Source: Collinsella sp. (GTDB taxonomy: Bacteria > Actinomycetota > Coriobacteriia > Coriobacteriales > Coriobacteriaceae). Taken from it: a stretch of DNA of 32,656 nucleotides. Every line of letters starts with the position of its first letter. Position 1 is the first letter of the stretch. The position numbers were made by a program, and so were the translations under genes. The DNA lies in the NCBI GenBank assembly GCA_019414645.1, contig DXLP01000025.1, forward strand, positions 1 to 32,656, written 5' to 3'. Shown piece after piece: positions 14,649 through 22,864 of the stretch. Below the pieces are notes generated by a model. That model worked only from the letters and a program-made list of their open reading frames with translations, had not been told where the DNA came from and searched no databases.

Positions 14649-15641
14649 ATGGGCGTACAGCAGCTAGAAGATACCTGGGCTTTGAGAGCCGGCGCGCGTG
14701 AGGCGCGTCTTGTTGCGGCCTCGCATGTACCGGCGGCGCTGTCGCTGCTGGGAATCGTGCGTCCCGGTGACCGCCTGGTGGCCTTTGCGGACGACTTTGC
14801 CGATGCGTTTGCTCGTGGCTTTGATGGCCGCGATGTTGTGCTGGTGGGGGAGCCATCGGCTGCAGCGTTTTCTGCTGCGTCCGAGGGATTTGATGCTTCG
14901 TTTGATGCTGAGGGACCGCACCTGTGGTGGTTTGTGAACTCAATCGGTGGCTTTGGCCTGCGTGTGCCCGATCTGCGTGCGCTGGGTCGGGCGGCGCGTG
15001 AGGCCCATGCGCTGCTGGTTGTGGACAACACCGTGGCTGACGTCTTTGGCTGCGATCCGCTGCGGCTGGGTGCTGTGCTGTCCCTTGAGGCGCTCGACCG
15101 TGTGTGTGCCGGTGAGGCTCCACGCAAGCTCGTTGCCGCTTCGGTCGCGCGCTCGCAGCTCAAGCGCCATCGCGTGGACGCTGCGGCCGAGTGCGCGCAT
15201 GCGCTGCTCGAGTGGTGCGGATTGGCCGCGCTCGACTTGTCCTCCGATGAGGCCGAGGTTCTAGAGCACGGGCTCGACACGCTCGACACCCGCATGCAGG
15301 CACATTTCGATCGCGCCCGTGCGCTGGCTGAATATTTGGCCGCGAACGAGATGGTGCGCAACGTGCGCTATCCCGGGCTGACCTCGCATCCCGACCATGT
15401 GGCTGCAACGGGAATTCTCGAGCACGGCTTTGGCCCGGCAGTAGAGTTCGATCTTATCGAACGTAGCGCGGGCGAGCTGTTCGATGCTTTGCCTGGGGAG
15501 TTTCGCACATCGCCCGCAGGCGGCGCAACAACGCGCCTTTCGGCTCCACGCAGCAAGCAGGGGGGCACCATCCGCCTCTTCGCCGGCACCGACAACCCCC
15601 TGGTTGTAGCGTCCGCCCTAGACAACGCCCTCCGCAAGTAG
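14649..15641 (+). CDS. Cys/Met-metabolism PLP-fold protein lacking the lysine
   Basis: 330 residues from ATG 14649 (AAGGGA nine bases upstream; the frame extends back into the terminator). Overall it follows the cystathionine gamma-synthase/lyase family: VVDNT (D126 is the PLP-pyridine aspartate), then a conserved LGAVLSLEALDRV where the family has LGADLVLHSCTKY, and a C-terminal GTIRLFAGTDNP in place of the usual LRLSxGxE. The Schiff-base lysine position is R151. It is also shorter than the usual 380-400 residues and lacks the N-terminal substrate tyrosine region. Probably not a PLP enzyme of the normal type; perhaps a regulatory or binding protein. No operon partner on its strand. Confidence 0.65.
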   Translation: MGVQQLEDTWALRAGAREARLVAASHVPAALSLLGIVRPGDRLVAFADDFADAFARGFDGRDVVLVGEPSAAAFSAASEGFDASFDAEGPHLWWFVNSIGGFGLRVPDLRALGRAAREAHALLVVDNTVADVFGCDPLRLGAVLSLEALDRVCAGEAPRKLVAASVARSQLKRHRVDAAAECAHALLEWCGLAALDLSSDEAEVLEHGLDTLDTRMQAHFDRARALAEYLAANEMVRNVRYPGLTSHPDHVAATGILEHGFGPAVEFDLIERSAGELFDALPGEFRTSPAGGATTRLSAPRSKQGGTIRLFAGTDNPLVVASALDNALRK

Positions 15642-15659
15642 CTAAATCATCCTCGACTC

Positions 15660-15734
15660 CATAAGTTGCGGTGAAATAGGGATTGATTTACGACTTTAGC
15701 GGCATAAACAGCCCCTATTTCACCGCAACTTATG
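15660..15734. repeat. Perfect 22-bp inverted repeat between convergent genes
   Basis: CATAAGTTGCGGTGAAATAG and two more bases (15660-15681) are mirrored exactly at 15713-15734 around a 31-base loop. It lies between convergent genes, so it can serve as a two-way terminator although no T run follows. The perfect arms suggest a recent or selected repeat. Confidence 0.75.
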
Positions 15735-15774
15735 AGAAGGGGTTGTGTGGCTATAAGGCCCCGTCCCAAATGGG

Positions 15775-16119
15775 CTACTCTTTGATGCTGGCGATGAGAT
15801 CGTTGGCTTTGGTGGCGATGACGTTGTTGATGTCGGTCTGCAGCTCCTCGTAGACCGCTATGGCTCGCTCGCCGGCGGGGGTGAGGGTGGATCCGCGGGC
15901 GCCGTCGCGCTCGATGAGCTTGCAACCCAGCTGACCTTCGGCCTCGTTCACAATGCGCCAGGCCTTGGAATACGCCATGCCCATGCTCTTGGCGGCGCGG
16001 TTGAGCGAGTGCTCGCGGGCAATACCCTGCAGCAGCAAGACGCAGCCGTGGCCGAAGACGCCCGGTAGATCTTTGTCGCACGCTTGAATGACCAACTTTG
16101 CCGTCGTCTTGTACTCCAT
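15775..16119 (-). CDS. ModE/LysR-type HTH regulator
   Basis: 114 residues from ATG 16117-16119 (a GTG three codons upstream is the alternative). The winged HTH is typical of the ModE N-terminal domain: LLQGIAREHSLNRAAKSMGM, AYSKAWRIVNEAEGQLG, then KLIERDGARGSTLTPAGERA. There is no C-terminal molybdate-binding (TOBE) domain, so what it senses is unknown. Short single-domain ModE-like proteins commonly regulate molybdenum or other metal-enzyme genes; no such genes are nearby. Divergent from guaB. Confidence 0.75.
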   Translation of the reverse strand: MEYKTTAKLVIQACDKDLPGVFGHGCVLLLQGIAREHSLNRAAKSMGMAYSKAWRIVNEAEGQLGCKLIERDGARGSTLTPAGERAIAVYEELQTDINNVIATKANDLIASIKE

Positions 16120-16312
16120 GTGCTCCACGTCTCCCCGCTAAAGTGTTTGCTGGGCAAACGCAAAGCCTGCGTCAAACCCTCGTGTGCTCTTCTTAAATCA
16201 TGCATTGTAGCAGTCAAAGTGCGTTAAGATACTTCCCCAGTATTGGGCGCCCAAGGTTGGGCTGGGTCCTACGAGGCCTGCAGCCGACCGGTCGCATGGA
16301 AAAAGGAGAAAC

Positions 16313-17824
16313 ATGGCTACGTTCTTTCCCGGTGAGTCCCACACGTTTTCGGAGTATCTGCTGGTCCCTGGCTACTCGTCCTCGCAGTGCATCCCCAACA
16401 ACGTCTCTCTTAAGACGCCGCTGACCCGCTTCAAGCGCGGTGAGAAGCCGGCAATCACCCTGAACATCCCCATGGTTTCCGCCATCATGCAGTCCGTCTC
16501 GGGCGTCGACATGGGTGTCGCGCTCGCTACCGAGGGTGGCCTGTCCTTCATTTACGGTTCCCAGAGCGCCGAGTCCGAGGCCGCTATGGTCAAGGCCGTC
16601 AAGGATCACAAGGCTGGTTTCGTTCAGTCCGATTCCACGCTGACCCCCGACATGACCATGGAGCAGGTCATCGAGCTCAAGGAGAAGACCGGTCACTCCA
16701 CCATGCCGGTTACCGACGACGGCACTCCCAAGGGTAAGCTCCTGGGCATCGTCACCAGCCGTGACTATCGCCCCAGTCGCGATGACCACCAGACGAAGGT
16801 CTCCGAGTTCATGACCCCGCGTGAGCAGCTCATCGTGGGCGACAAGAACATCAGCCTTAAGGTTGCCAACGACGTCATCTGGGACAATAAGCTCAACGCC
16901 CTGCCCATCGTCGACGACTACGATCACCTCATGGGCATCGTCTTCCGCAAGGACTATGACAGCCACAAGACCAACCCCAACGAGCTGCTCGACGGCGACA
17001 AGCGCTACATGGTCGGTGCCGGTATCAACACCCGCGACTATGCCGAGCGCGTGCCGCTGCTCATCGAGGCCGGTGCCGATGTCCTGTGCATCGACTCTTC
17101 CGAGGGCTTCAGCGAGTGGCAGAAGCGCACCATCGAGTGGATCCGCGCCAACTACGGCGAGGACGTCAAGGTCGGTGCCGGCAACGTCGTCGACGCCGAG
17201 GGCTTCCGCTTCCTGGCCGACTGCGGTGCCGACTTCATCAAGGTTGGTATCGGCGGCGGCTCCATCTGCATCACCCGTGAGACCAAGGGCATCGGCCGTG
17301 GCCAGGCCACCGCGCTGATCGACGTCTGCCGCGCTCGCGACGAGTACTACGAGGAGACCGGCGTCTACGTGCCCGTGTGCTCCGATGGCGGCATCGTCTA
17401 CGATTACCACATGACGCTCGCCCTTGCCATGGGTGCAGACTTTATGATGCTGGGTCGTTACTTCGCCCGCTTTGACGAGAGCCCGACCGAGCGCGTCAAC
17501 GTGAACGGTCAGTACATGAAGGAGTACTGGGGCGAGGGTTCTGCGCGTGCTCGCAACTGGCAGCGCTACGACCTGGGCGGCGCCGCGAAGCTTAGCTTCG
17601 TCGAGGGCGTCGACTCCTACGTTCCCTACGCCGGTTCCCTCAAGGACGGCGTGGGCGGCACGCTCTACAAGGTCAAGTCCACGATGTGCAACTGCGGCGC
17701 CCTCTCAATCCCCGAGCTCCAGGAAAAGGCGCGCCTAACGCTGGTCAGCTCCACCTCCATCGTCGAAGGCGGCGCCCACGACGTAGTCGTCAAGGATTCC
17801 CAGCAGAGCGTTTCCTATCGATAA
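16313..17824 (+). CDS. guaB: IMP dehydrogenase, Tritrichomonas-like type
   Basis: 503 residues; AAAAGGAG precedes the ATG. It oxidises IMP to XMP with NAD, the first committed step to GMP. The barrel is interrupted by two CBS domains (about 105-220). The catalytic loop reads [18 protein letters not shown] with nucleophile C319, and the flap has ARNWQRYD with R418-Y419 as the base dyad. Numbering and sequence of these loops agree with the protozoan Tritrichomonas foetus enzyme, rather than the usual bacterial GPGSICTTR form. Monocistronic by position. Assignment is firm. Confidence 0.93.
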   Translation: MATFFPGESHTFSEYLLVPGYSSSQCIPNNVSLKTPLTRFKRGEKPAITLNIPMVSAIMQSVSGVDMGVALATEGGLSFIYGSQSAESEAAMVKAVKDHKAGFVQSDSTLTPDMTMEQVIELKEKTGHSTMPVTDDGTPKGKLLGIVTSRDYRPSRDDHQTKVSEFMTPREQLIVGDKNISLKVANDVIWDNKLNALPIVDDYDHLMGIVFRKDYDSHKTNPNELLDGDKRYMVGAGINTRDYAERVPLLIEAGADVLCIDSSEGFSEWQKRTIEWIRANYGEDVKVGAGNVVDAEGFRFLADCGADFIKVGIGGGSICITRETKGIGRGQATALIDVCRARDEYYEETGVYVPVCSDGGIVYDYHMTLALAMGADFMMLGRYFARFDESPTERVNVNGQYMKEYWGEGSARARNWQRYDLGGAAKLSFVEGVDSYVPYAGSLKDGVGGTLYKVKSTMCNCGALSIPELQEKARLTLVSSTSIVEGGAHDVVVKDSQQSVSYR

Positions 17825-17926
17825 GCGGCTTTCCCAGGCACCGCACCTTGCCGTTCAAACCGTCGCTCGCGTACCAAAGTACGCGTCGCTCCTCTTTCAC
17901 GGCAATCTGCGGCACTTGGAAAACCC
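17825..17926. repeat. Long imperfect palindrome after guaB
   Basis: Two arms of 49 bp (17825-17873, 17878-17926) around a CAAA centre share about two thirds of positions; the best parts are CGCGTAC / GTACGCG in the middle, TTGCCGT / ACGGCAA, and CCGCA / TGCGG. It may terminate guaB, but the size suggests a palindromic repeat element. Confidence 0.5.
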
Positions 17927-17983
17927 GACCATGCTTGGGCTGGTAACAATTAGCGGTTGATTCACAACCACGTTATTAAGATA

Positions 17984-18018
17984 AAGCGAGATGCCTGCAA
18001 GTTGCAGGCATCTCGCTT
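17984..18018. terminator. Strong hairpin between guaB and leuS
   Basis: Perfect palindrome with 17-bp arms (AAGCGAGATGCCTGCAA) and a single central base; followed by TTGTTGTATTT, a poor T run. Likely terminator or processing site. Confidence 0.55.
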
Positions 18019-18053
18019 GTTGTATTTGCTATCATCATGCGAGTTAACGATGT

Positions 18054-18171
18054 GGCGGGGCGTTCTTACCTTTGCTCGCTGCAAGTTCCGCACGAGCCGA
18101 AGAGCACTTAATGTGCTCTTCGTGCGAGCAGGACTGTCCGCAGCAGCGAGTAAAGGTAAGAACGCCCCGCC
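18054..18171. repeat. Very large hairpin in the leuS leader
   Basis: Arms 18054-18082 and 18143-18171 (29 bp, 28 identical after reverse complement; begins GGCGGGGCGTTCTTACC) enclose a second hairpin GAAGAGCAC TTAAT GTGCTCTTC (18099-18121). The right arm ends 16 bases before the leuS ribosome-binding site. No T-box motif is visible. Either an RNA control element or an inserted palindromic repeat. Confidence 0.75.
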
Positions 18172-18197
18172 CCAACCCAGCTAACAAAGGAGCTGAT

Positions 18198-20774
18198 ATG
18201 TGCGATTGCACAGATCATAAGGACGAGATCCCTGTCTACGACGCGCAGGCCATTGAGTCCAAGTGGATGAAGGCCTGGGAGGACTCCAACCTCTTTGCCG
18301 TCGACACCGACGACAGTAAGCCCAAGAAGTACGTGCTCGAGATGTTCCCGTATCCGTCGGGCGACCTGCACATGGGCCACGCGCGCAACTATACCATCGG
18401 CGATGCCATGGCCCGTCAGGCCCGCATGCGCGGCTACGATGTGCTGCATCCCATCGGCTTCGATGCCTTTGGCCTGCCCGCCGAGAACGCCGCCATCAAG
18501 CACAACACGCAGGCTGCCGCCTGGACGTATAAGAACATGGATCAGGCGCTTTCCACGATGAAGCGCATGGGCTTCTCCTACGATCTGGATCGCATGGTCA
18601 AGACCTGCAGCCCCGGCTATTACCGCTGGGGCCAGTGGATCTTTGAGAAGATGTGGGAAAAGGGCCTGGTCTACCGCAAGAAGAATCCGGTCAATTGGTG
18701 CCCCACCTGTAAGACCGTTCTGGCTAACGAGCAGGTTACCGAGGGCAAGTGCTGGCGCTGCGGCACCGAGCCCGAGAAGCGCGACCTGGAGCAGTGGTAC
18801 TTCAAGATTACCGAGTACTCCCAGGAGCTGCTCGACGACCTGGAGAAGCTCCCCGGCTGGCCCGAGCGCGTCAAGCAGATGCAGGCTAACTGGATCGGCC
18901 GCTCCGAGGGCGCCGAGGTCGACTTTACCCTGTGCGACAAGGATGGCGAGCCTATCGAGGGCGACGAGGGTAAGATCACCGTCTTCACCACACGTGCCGA
19001 CACGCTCTTCGGCGTCTCCTTCTTTGTCCTGGCTCCCGAGTATGAGCGCCTGCACGAGCTCGTCGAGGGCACGGAGTACGAGGAGGCCGTCACCAAGATC
19101 GTCGAGGACTCCAAGCATATCTCTGCCGTCGAGCGTGCCCAGGGCACCCTCGAGAAGCACGGTGCCTTTACCGGCCGCTATGTGGTGAACCCCGTCAACG
19201 GCGAGAAGGTCCCCGTGTGGGTTGCCGATTATGTCGTTGCCGACTACGGCACCGGCGCCGTCATGGCCGTTCCCTGCGGCGACCAGCGTGACTTTGAGTT
19301 CGCCCGCAAGTACGATCTGCCTATTGTGCCGATCATTCTGGACGATGACGACCGCGCTGCCGTCGAGGCCAGCGGCGAGACCATCGATACCTTCCATGCC
19401 GAGAACGTCGACTGGGATTGCGCCCACGCTGCCGAGGGCACGCTCGTCCAGTCCGGCAAGTACACCGGCATGCGCGGCGGCAAGCACTCCGAGGGCGAGG
19501 CTGCCATCGTGTCCGACCTCGAGGCCATGGGCTGCGGCCGTCGCAAGGTCGAGTTCCGCCTGCGCGACTGGCTCATCAGCCGCCAGCGCTACTGGGGCAA
19601 CCCCATCCCGGCCATCCACTGCGAGCACTGCGGCATCGTGCCCGTGCCCGAGGACCAGCTGCCGGTGACGCTGCCCGAGAACCTGGACCTGGGTGCCGGC
19701 GAGACCCTCGCCGAGTGCAAGGAGTTCTACGAGACCACCTGCCCGGTGTGCGGTCGCCCGGCTAAGCGCGAGACCGATACCATGGACACCTTCACCTGCT
19801 CTAGCTGGTATTACCTGCGCTATACCGACCCGCACAACACCGAGCTGCCCTTCTCCCGCGAGGCGGCAGACCGTTGGATGCCCGTCGATAACTATATCGG
19901 TGGCATTGAGCACGCCATTCTGCACCTGCTCTACAGCCGCTTCTTTACCAAGGCGCTGCGCGACCTGGGCCTGCTGAGCGTTGACGAGCCCTTCACCAAC
20001 CTGCTGTGCCAGGGCATGGTCAAGGACGAGAACGGCGACACCATGTCCAAGTCCAAGGGCAATGTCGTGCCCCCGAGCTCGGTCATCGAGCCCTACGGCG
20101 CCGACACCATGCGTCTGGCGATCCTGTTTATCGCCCCGCCCGAGAAGGACTTCGACTGGGATCCCAAGGCCGTCGAGGGCGCTAACCGCTTCATTAAGCG
20201 CGCCTGGCGTATCGTGTGGCAGCTCGTCCAGTCCGGCGACGCCAACGTTGCCTTTGACAAGTCCGCGCTCGACGAGGTCGCGATGAAGCTCTACCGCGAG
20301 CGCCATCGCACCATTGCCAAGTGCACCGAGGACTTCGACCGCGGCCAGTTCAACACCGCGATCTCGGCCGTCATGGAGCTCGTCAACGCGGCGAGCGCCT
20401 ACCTCAACGCCACCGAGGGCGCTGACCGCGACAAGGCCCTGTGCTACGGCGTGGCCAAGGACATCGTAAGCGTCCTTGCCCCCATCTGCCCGTTCTGGGC
20501 CGACGAGCTGTGGCACGAGGCACTCGGCTGCGAGGGCAACGCCTACACCGCCGCCTGGCCCGAGTTCGACCTGGCCGAGTCCATCGAGGACACGGTGCAG
20601 ATCGTCGTCCAGGTACTCGGCAAGGTCCGTGGCCGCATCGACGTCGCCCGCGATGCCTCCAACGAGGAGATGCAGGCTGCCGCCGAGGAGGCCGTTGCCA
20701 AGTGGCTCGAGGGCAAGACGGTCGTCAAGGCCATCTGCGTGCCTGGCAAGCTGGTTAACCTGGTGGTTAAGTAA
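18198..20774 (+). CDS. leuS: Leucyl-tRNA synthetase
   Basis: 858 residues from ATG 18198, chosen because AAAGGAG (18186-18192) sits just upstream and the extension back to 18072 runs through the leader hairpin. Class I signatures HMGH (58-61) and MSKSK (616-620) are present; the CP1 editing domain shows TTRADTLFG and GTGAVMAVP; a zinc module with CPTC and CWRCG lies at about 173-195 and another Cys set (CEHCG...CPVCG) before the second half of the catalytic domain. The C-terminal anticodon-binding helices and a LeuS C-terminal domain end in VNLVVK. Normal family length. It charges tRNA-Leu with leucine in the cytoplasm. Confidence 0.97.
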   Translation: MCDCTDHKDEIPVYDAQAIESKWMKAWEDSNLFAVDTDDSKPKKYVLEMFPYPSGDLHMGHARNYTIGDAMARQARMRGYDVLHPIGFDAFGLPAENAAIKHNTQAAAWTYKNMDQALSTMKRMGFSYDLDRMVKTCSPGYYRWGQWIFEKMWEKGLVYRKKNPVNWCPTCKTVLANEQVTEGKCWRCGTEPEKRDLEQWYFKITEYSQELLDDLEKLPGWPERVKQMQANWIGRSEGAEVDFTLCDKDGEPIEGDEGKITVFTTRADTLFGVSFFVLAPEYERLHELVEGTEYEEAVTKIVEDSKHISAVERAQGTLEKHGAFTGRYVVNPVNGEKVPVWVADYVVADYGTGAVMAVPCGDQRDFEFARKYDLPIVPIILDDDDRAAVEASGETIDTFHAENVDWDCAHAAEGTLVQSGKYTGMRGGKHSEGEAAIVSDLEAMGCGRRKVEFRLRDWLISRQRYWGNPIPAIHCEHCGIVPVPEDQLPVTLPENLDLGAGETLAECKEFYETTCPVCGRPAKRETDTMDTFTCSSWYYLRYTDPHNTELPFSREAADRWMPVDNYIGGIEHAILHLLYSRFFTKALRDLGLLSVDEPFTNLLCQGMVKDENGDTMSKSKGNVVPPSSVIEPYGADTMRLAILFIAPPEKDFDWDPKAVEGANRFIKRAWRIVWQLVQSGDANVAFDKSALDEVAMKLYRERHRTIAKCTEDFDRGQFNTAISAVMELVNAASAYLNATEGADRDKALCYGVAKDIVSVLAPICPFWADELWHEALGCEGNAYTAAWPEFDLAESIEDTVQIVVQVLGKVRGRIDVARDASNEEMQAAAEEAVAKWLEGKTVVKAICVPGKLVNLVVK

Positions 20775-20804
20775 GCGCTGCGCGCATAGCTGACATGAAA
20801 AGGC

Positions 20805-20838
20805 GAGGGACGATTCCGCAGGAGTCGCCCCTCTTTTT
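20805..20838 (+). terminator. leuS terminator
   Basis: GAGGGACGATTCC / GGAGTCGCCCCTC stem around GCA, followed by TTTTT. Confidence 0.85.
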
Positions 20839-20922
20839 GGTTATGGATACTTGCGACACACCCAATTATCCATTTCTTGTGGAGAACCTGTGCTCACGCT
20901 GACCTGCGGGTTTGTGTTGTGG

Positions 20923-20951
20923 TTGCACGTTTGTGCAGGTATTGGTATAGT
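20923..20951 (+). promoter_or_regulatory. Promoter of the rimP-nusA-infB operon
   Basis: TTGCAC (20923-20928), 17-bp spacer, TATAGT (20946-20951). Predicted start near 20958, some 70 bases before rimP. Confidence 0.7.
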
Positions 20952-20978
20952 TTGCTTGCAAATGAAGTTGTAATTGAA

Positions 20979-21009
20979 AGAAGTGGGGTTTCGGCCCCGC
21001 TTCTTTTTT
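20979..21009 (+). terminator. Leader terminator (attenuator) before rimP
   Basis: AGAAGTGGGG / CCCCGCTTCT around a 6-base loop, followed by six T. It lies between the promoter and the rimP ribosome-binding site (GGAGG, starting about ten bases after the T run), so transcripts reaching rimP must read through it. NusA, encoded by the second gene, enhances pausing and termination at such hairpins, so feedback control is plausible. Confidence 0.75.
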
Positions 21010-21029
21010 GTATGGATGGAGGTGCCGCA

Positions 21030-21524
21030 ATGGTCAAGACCAAGACCGAGCAGGCGATCATCGACGCGCTCGAGGCCGTTGCTCCCCAGCACGATGTCGA
21101 CATCGTCGACGTTGAGCTCGTGGGTGCCACCAAGGCCCCCTGTGTGCGTGTGCGTATCGAGGGTGCCGAGGGTCAGAGCCTGTCGCTCAATGACGTCACG
21201 GCCAACACCAAATGGGTCGGCGATGTGATTGAGGAGCTCGACCCCATCTCTTCGAGCTATACGCTCGAGGTTTCGAGCCCGGGTATGGCGCGCCCGCTGC
21301 GCCGCCCGCGTGACTTTGCCCGCTTTGTGGGCGAGAACTGCGAGCTCACCTCCACCGCCACCGAGGGCCGTCGCAAGTACGCCGGCAAGATTGCCGCCGC
21401 CACCGAGACGAACGTGACCCTCGAGCTCGAGGACGGCGAGTCCGTTACCCTCGATTTCTCTGATGTTAAAAAGTGCAAGTTGAAGCCCACCTATGACTTC
21501 AAGCCCGCGAAGGAAGGAAAGTAA
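21030..21524 (+). CDS. rimP: Ribosome maturation factor RimP
   Basis: 164 residues from ATG 21030 (GGAGG upstream; the longer frame would start before the leader terminator). The RimP N-terminal alpha/beta domain has DVDIVDVELVG and the conserved LEVSSPGMARPLRRPRDFAR; a C-terminal SH3-like barrel follows. It assists 30S subunit assembly. First gene of the operon; a single base separates its stop from the nusA start. Confidence 0.93.
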   Translation: MVKTKTEQAIIDALEAVAPQHDVDIVDVELVGATKAPCVRVRIEGAEGQSLSLNDVTANTKWVGDVIEELDPISSSYTLEVSSPGMARPLRRPRDFARFVGENCELTSTATEGRRKYAGKIAAATETNVTLELEDGESVTLDFSDVKKCKLKPTYDFKPAKEGK

Positions 21525-21525
21525 G

Positions 21526-22773
21526 ATGGCAGCATCCGACATGATGTCCGCCCTGATGGAGCTTTGCCAGGAGAAGCACATCGACCAGCTCTACCTGATC
21601 GACCGCCTGGAGCAGTCGCTCGCCAAGAGCTATGCCGAGATCCTGCATCTTGAGTGGGGCGCCAAGGTGACCATCGACCGCACCACCGGCAAGATCTACG
21701 TCTACCGTCTGGAGCCGATCGACGATTCAATGGACGAGGAGGGCAACTTCACCGAGTTCGAGGAGATCGACGTCACTCCCAAGAACACGAGCCGCATCGC
21801 CGCCCAGCACGCCAAGGCCGAGATCAACGCCATCGTGCGCAACTCCGCCCGCGAGCAGATTTACGAGGAGTTCTCCGGCCGCATCGGTGACCTCATCAGC
21901 GGTACCGTGCTGCAGTCCACACCCGACTTCACGATCGTCAAGATTCGCGAGGGCGTCGAGGCCGAGCTTCCGCACTTCGACCAGCGCCGTTACGAGAACG
22001 AGCGCAACGAGCGTCCGATGGGCGAGCGCTACCTGCACAACCAGCACATCAAGGCCGTGATTATCGACGTTCGCGACCCCAACTCCAACCTGCAGCCGGT
22101 CCGTGGCGAGCACAGCCGTCCGCCGATTGTCATCTCCCGTACCCACCCCGAGCTCATGCGTCGTCTGTTTGAGCAGGAGGTGCCCGAGATCTATGAGGGC
22201 ACCGTCCAGATCAAGTCGATCGCCCGCGAGCCCGGCCAGCGCTCCAAGGTCGCTGTCCACTCGCTCGACGATCGCCTGGATCCCGTGGGCGCCTGCGTCG
22301 GCCCTAAGGGCAGCCGTGTTCGCGCCGTCGTGGGCGAGCTCCGTGGCGAGCGCGTCGACGTCATCCTGTGGGATGCCGATCCGGCAGTCTACGTCGCAAA
22401 CGCCCTGTCGCCCGCAAAGGTCACGCGCGTCCTCATCGACGAGGAGAAGGCCTACGCCGGCGTTATCGTGCCCGACGACCAGCTGTCCCTCGCCATCGGC
22501 AAGGAGGGCCAGAACGCCCGCCTCGCCGCGCGTCTGACCGGCTGGCACATCGACATTAAGTCCGAGACCCTTGCCGCCGACATCCTCAAGAATGTTCCCG
22601 TTCACGAGGAGCCCGCCGCCGACCTGATCGGTGACGAGGAGGACGAGGACGTCCGTCGCTGCGAGTTCGTGTCCGAGGACGGCATCCAGTGCCGCAACCA
22701 GGCCCGTCCCGGCTCCCGTTTCTGCGGTGTCCACGACACCGACGCCTTCGATGATGCGGAGGACCTGATCTAG
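21526..22773 (+). CDS. nusA: Transcription factor NusA with zinc-like C-terminal tail
   Basis: 415 residues from ATG 21526. N-terminal RNA-polymerase-binding domain (1-125), S1 domain (about 130-200, [16 protein letters not shown]), KH1 and KH2 (about 205-350, with [11 protein letters not shown] and [16 protein letters not shown]). It modulates pausing, termination and antitermination. After an acidic linker comes an unusual tail with C379, C389, C400 and H403 (CEF...[16 protein letters not shown]), which looks like a small zinc site. No ylxR gene follows, although it usually sits between nusA and infB. GGAAGGAAAG provides the ribosome-binding site inside rimP. Confidence 0.95.
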   Translation: MAASDMMSALMELCQEKHIDQLYLIDRLEQSLAKSYAEILHLEWGAKVTIDRTTGKIYVYRLEPIDDSMDEEGNFTEFEEIDVTPKNTSRIAAQHAKAEINAIVRNSAREQIYEEFSGRIGDLISGTVLQSTPDFTIVKIREGVEAELPHFDQRRYENERNERPMGERYLHNQHIKAVIIDVRDPNSNLQPVRGEHSRPPIVISRTHPELMRRLFEQEVPEIYEGTVQIKSIAREPGQRSKVAVHSLDDRLDPVGACVGPKGSRVRAVVGELRGERVDVILWDADPAVYVANALSPAKVTRVLIDEEKAYAGVIVPDDQLSLAIGKEGQNARLAARLTGWHIDIKSETLAADILKNVPVHEEPAADLIGDEEDEDVRRCEFVSEDGIQCRNQARPGSRFCGVHDTDAFDDAEDLI

Positions 22774-22864
22774 CGCGCGGTCGCGCCGGGCGGGTCCCAG
22801 CGCATACCCCACGCTCGTTCAGTCTCTAGGCACCCAAGGTGCCAGAAAGGGTAGGTGAAGTCAT

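Noticed and set aside
18072..18197. 42-residue N-terminal extension of leucyl-tRNA synthetase
   Set aside because: It would be encoded by the leader hairpin; a strong ribosome-binding site and normal family length favour ATG 18198.
18054..18197. T-box riboswitch in front of leuS
   Set aside because: No T-box consensus or specifier-loop arrangement is visible; the hairpin is a simple nested palindrome.
20877..21029. 51-residue N-terminal extension of RimP
   Set aside because: It would start before the mapped promoter and cross the terminator; GGAGG precedes the ATG at 21030.
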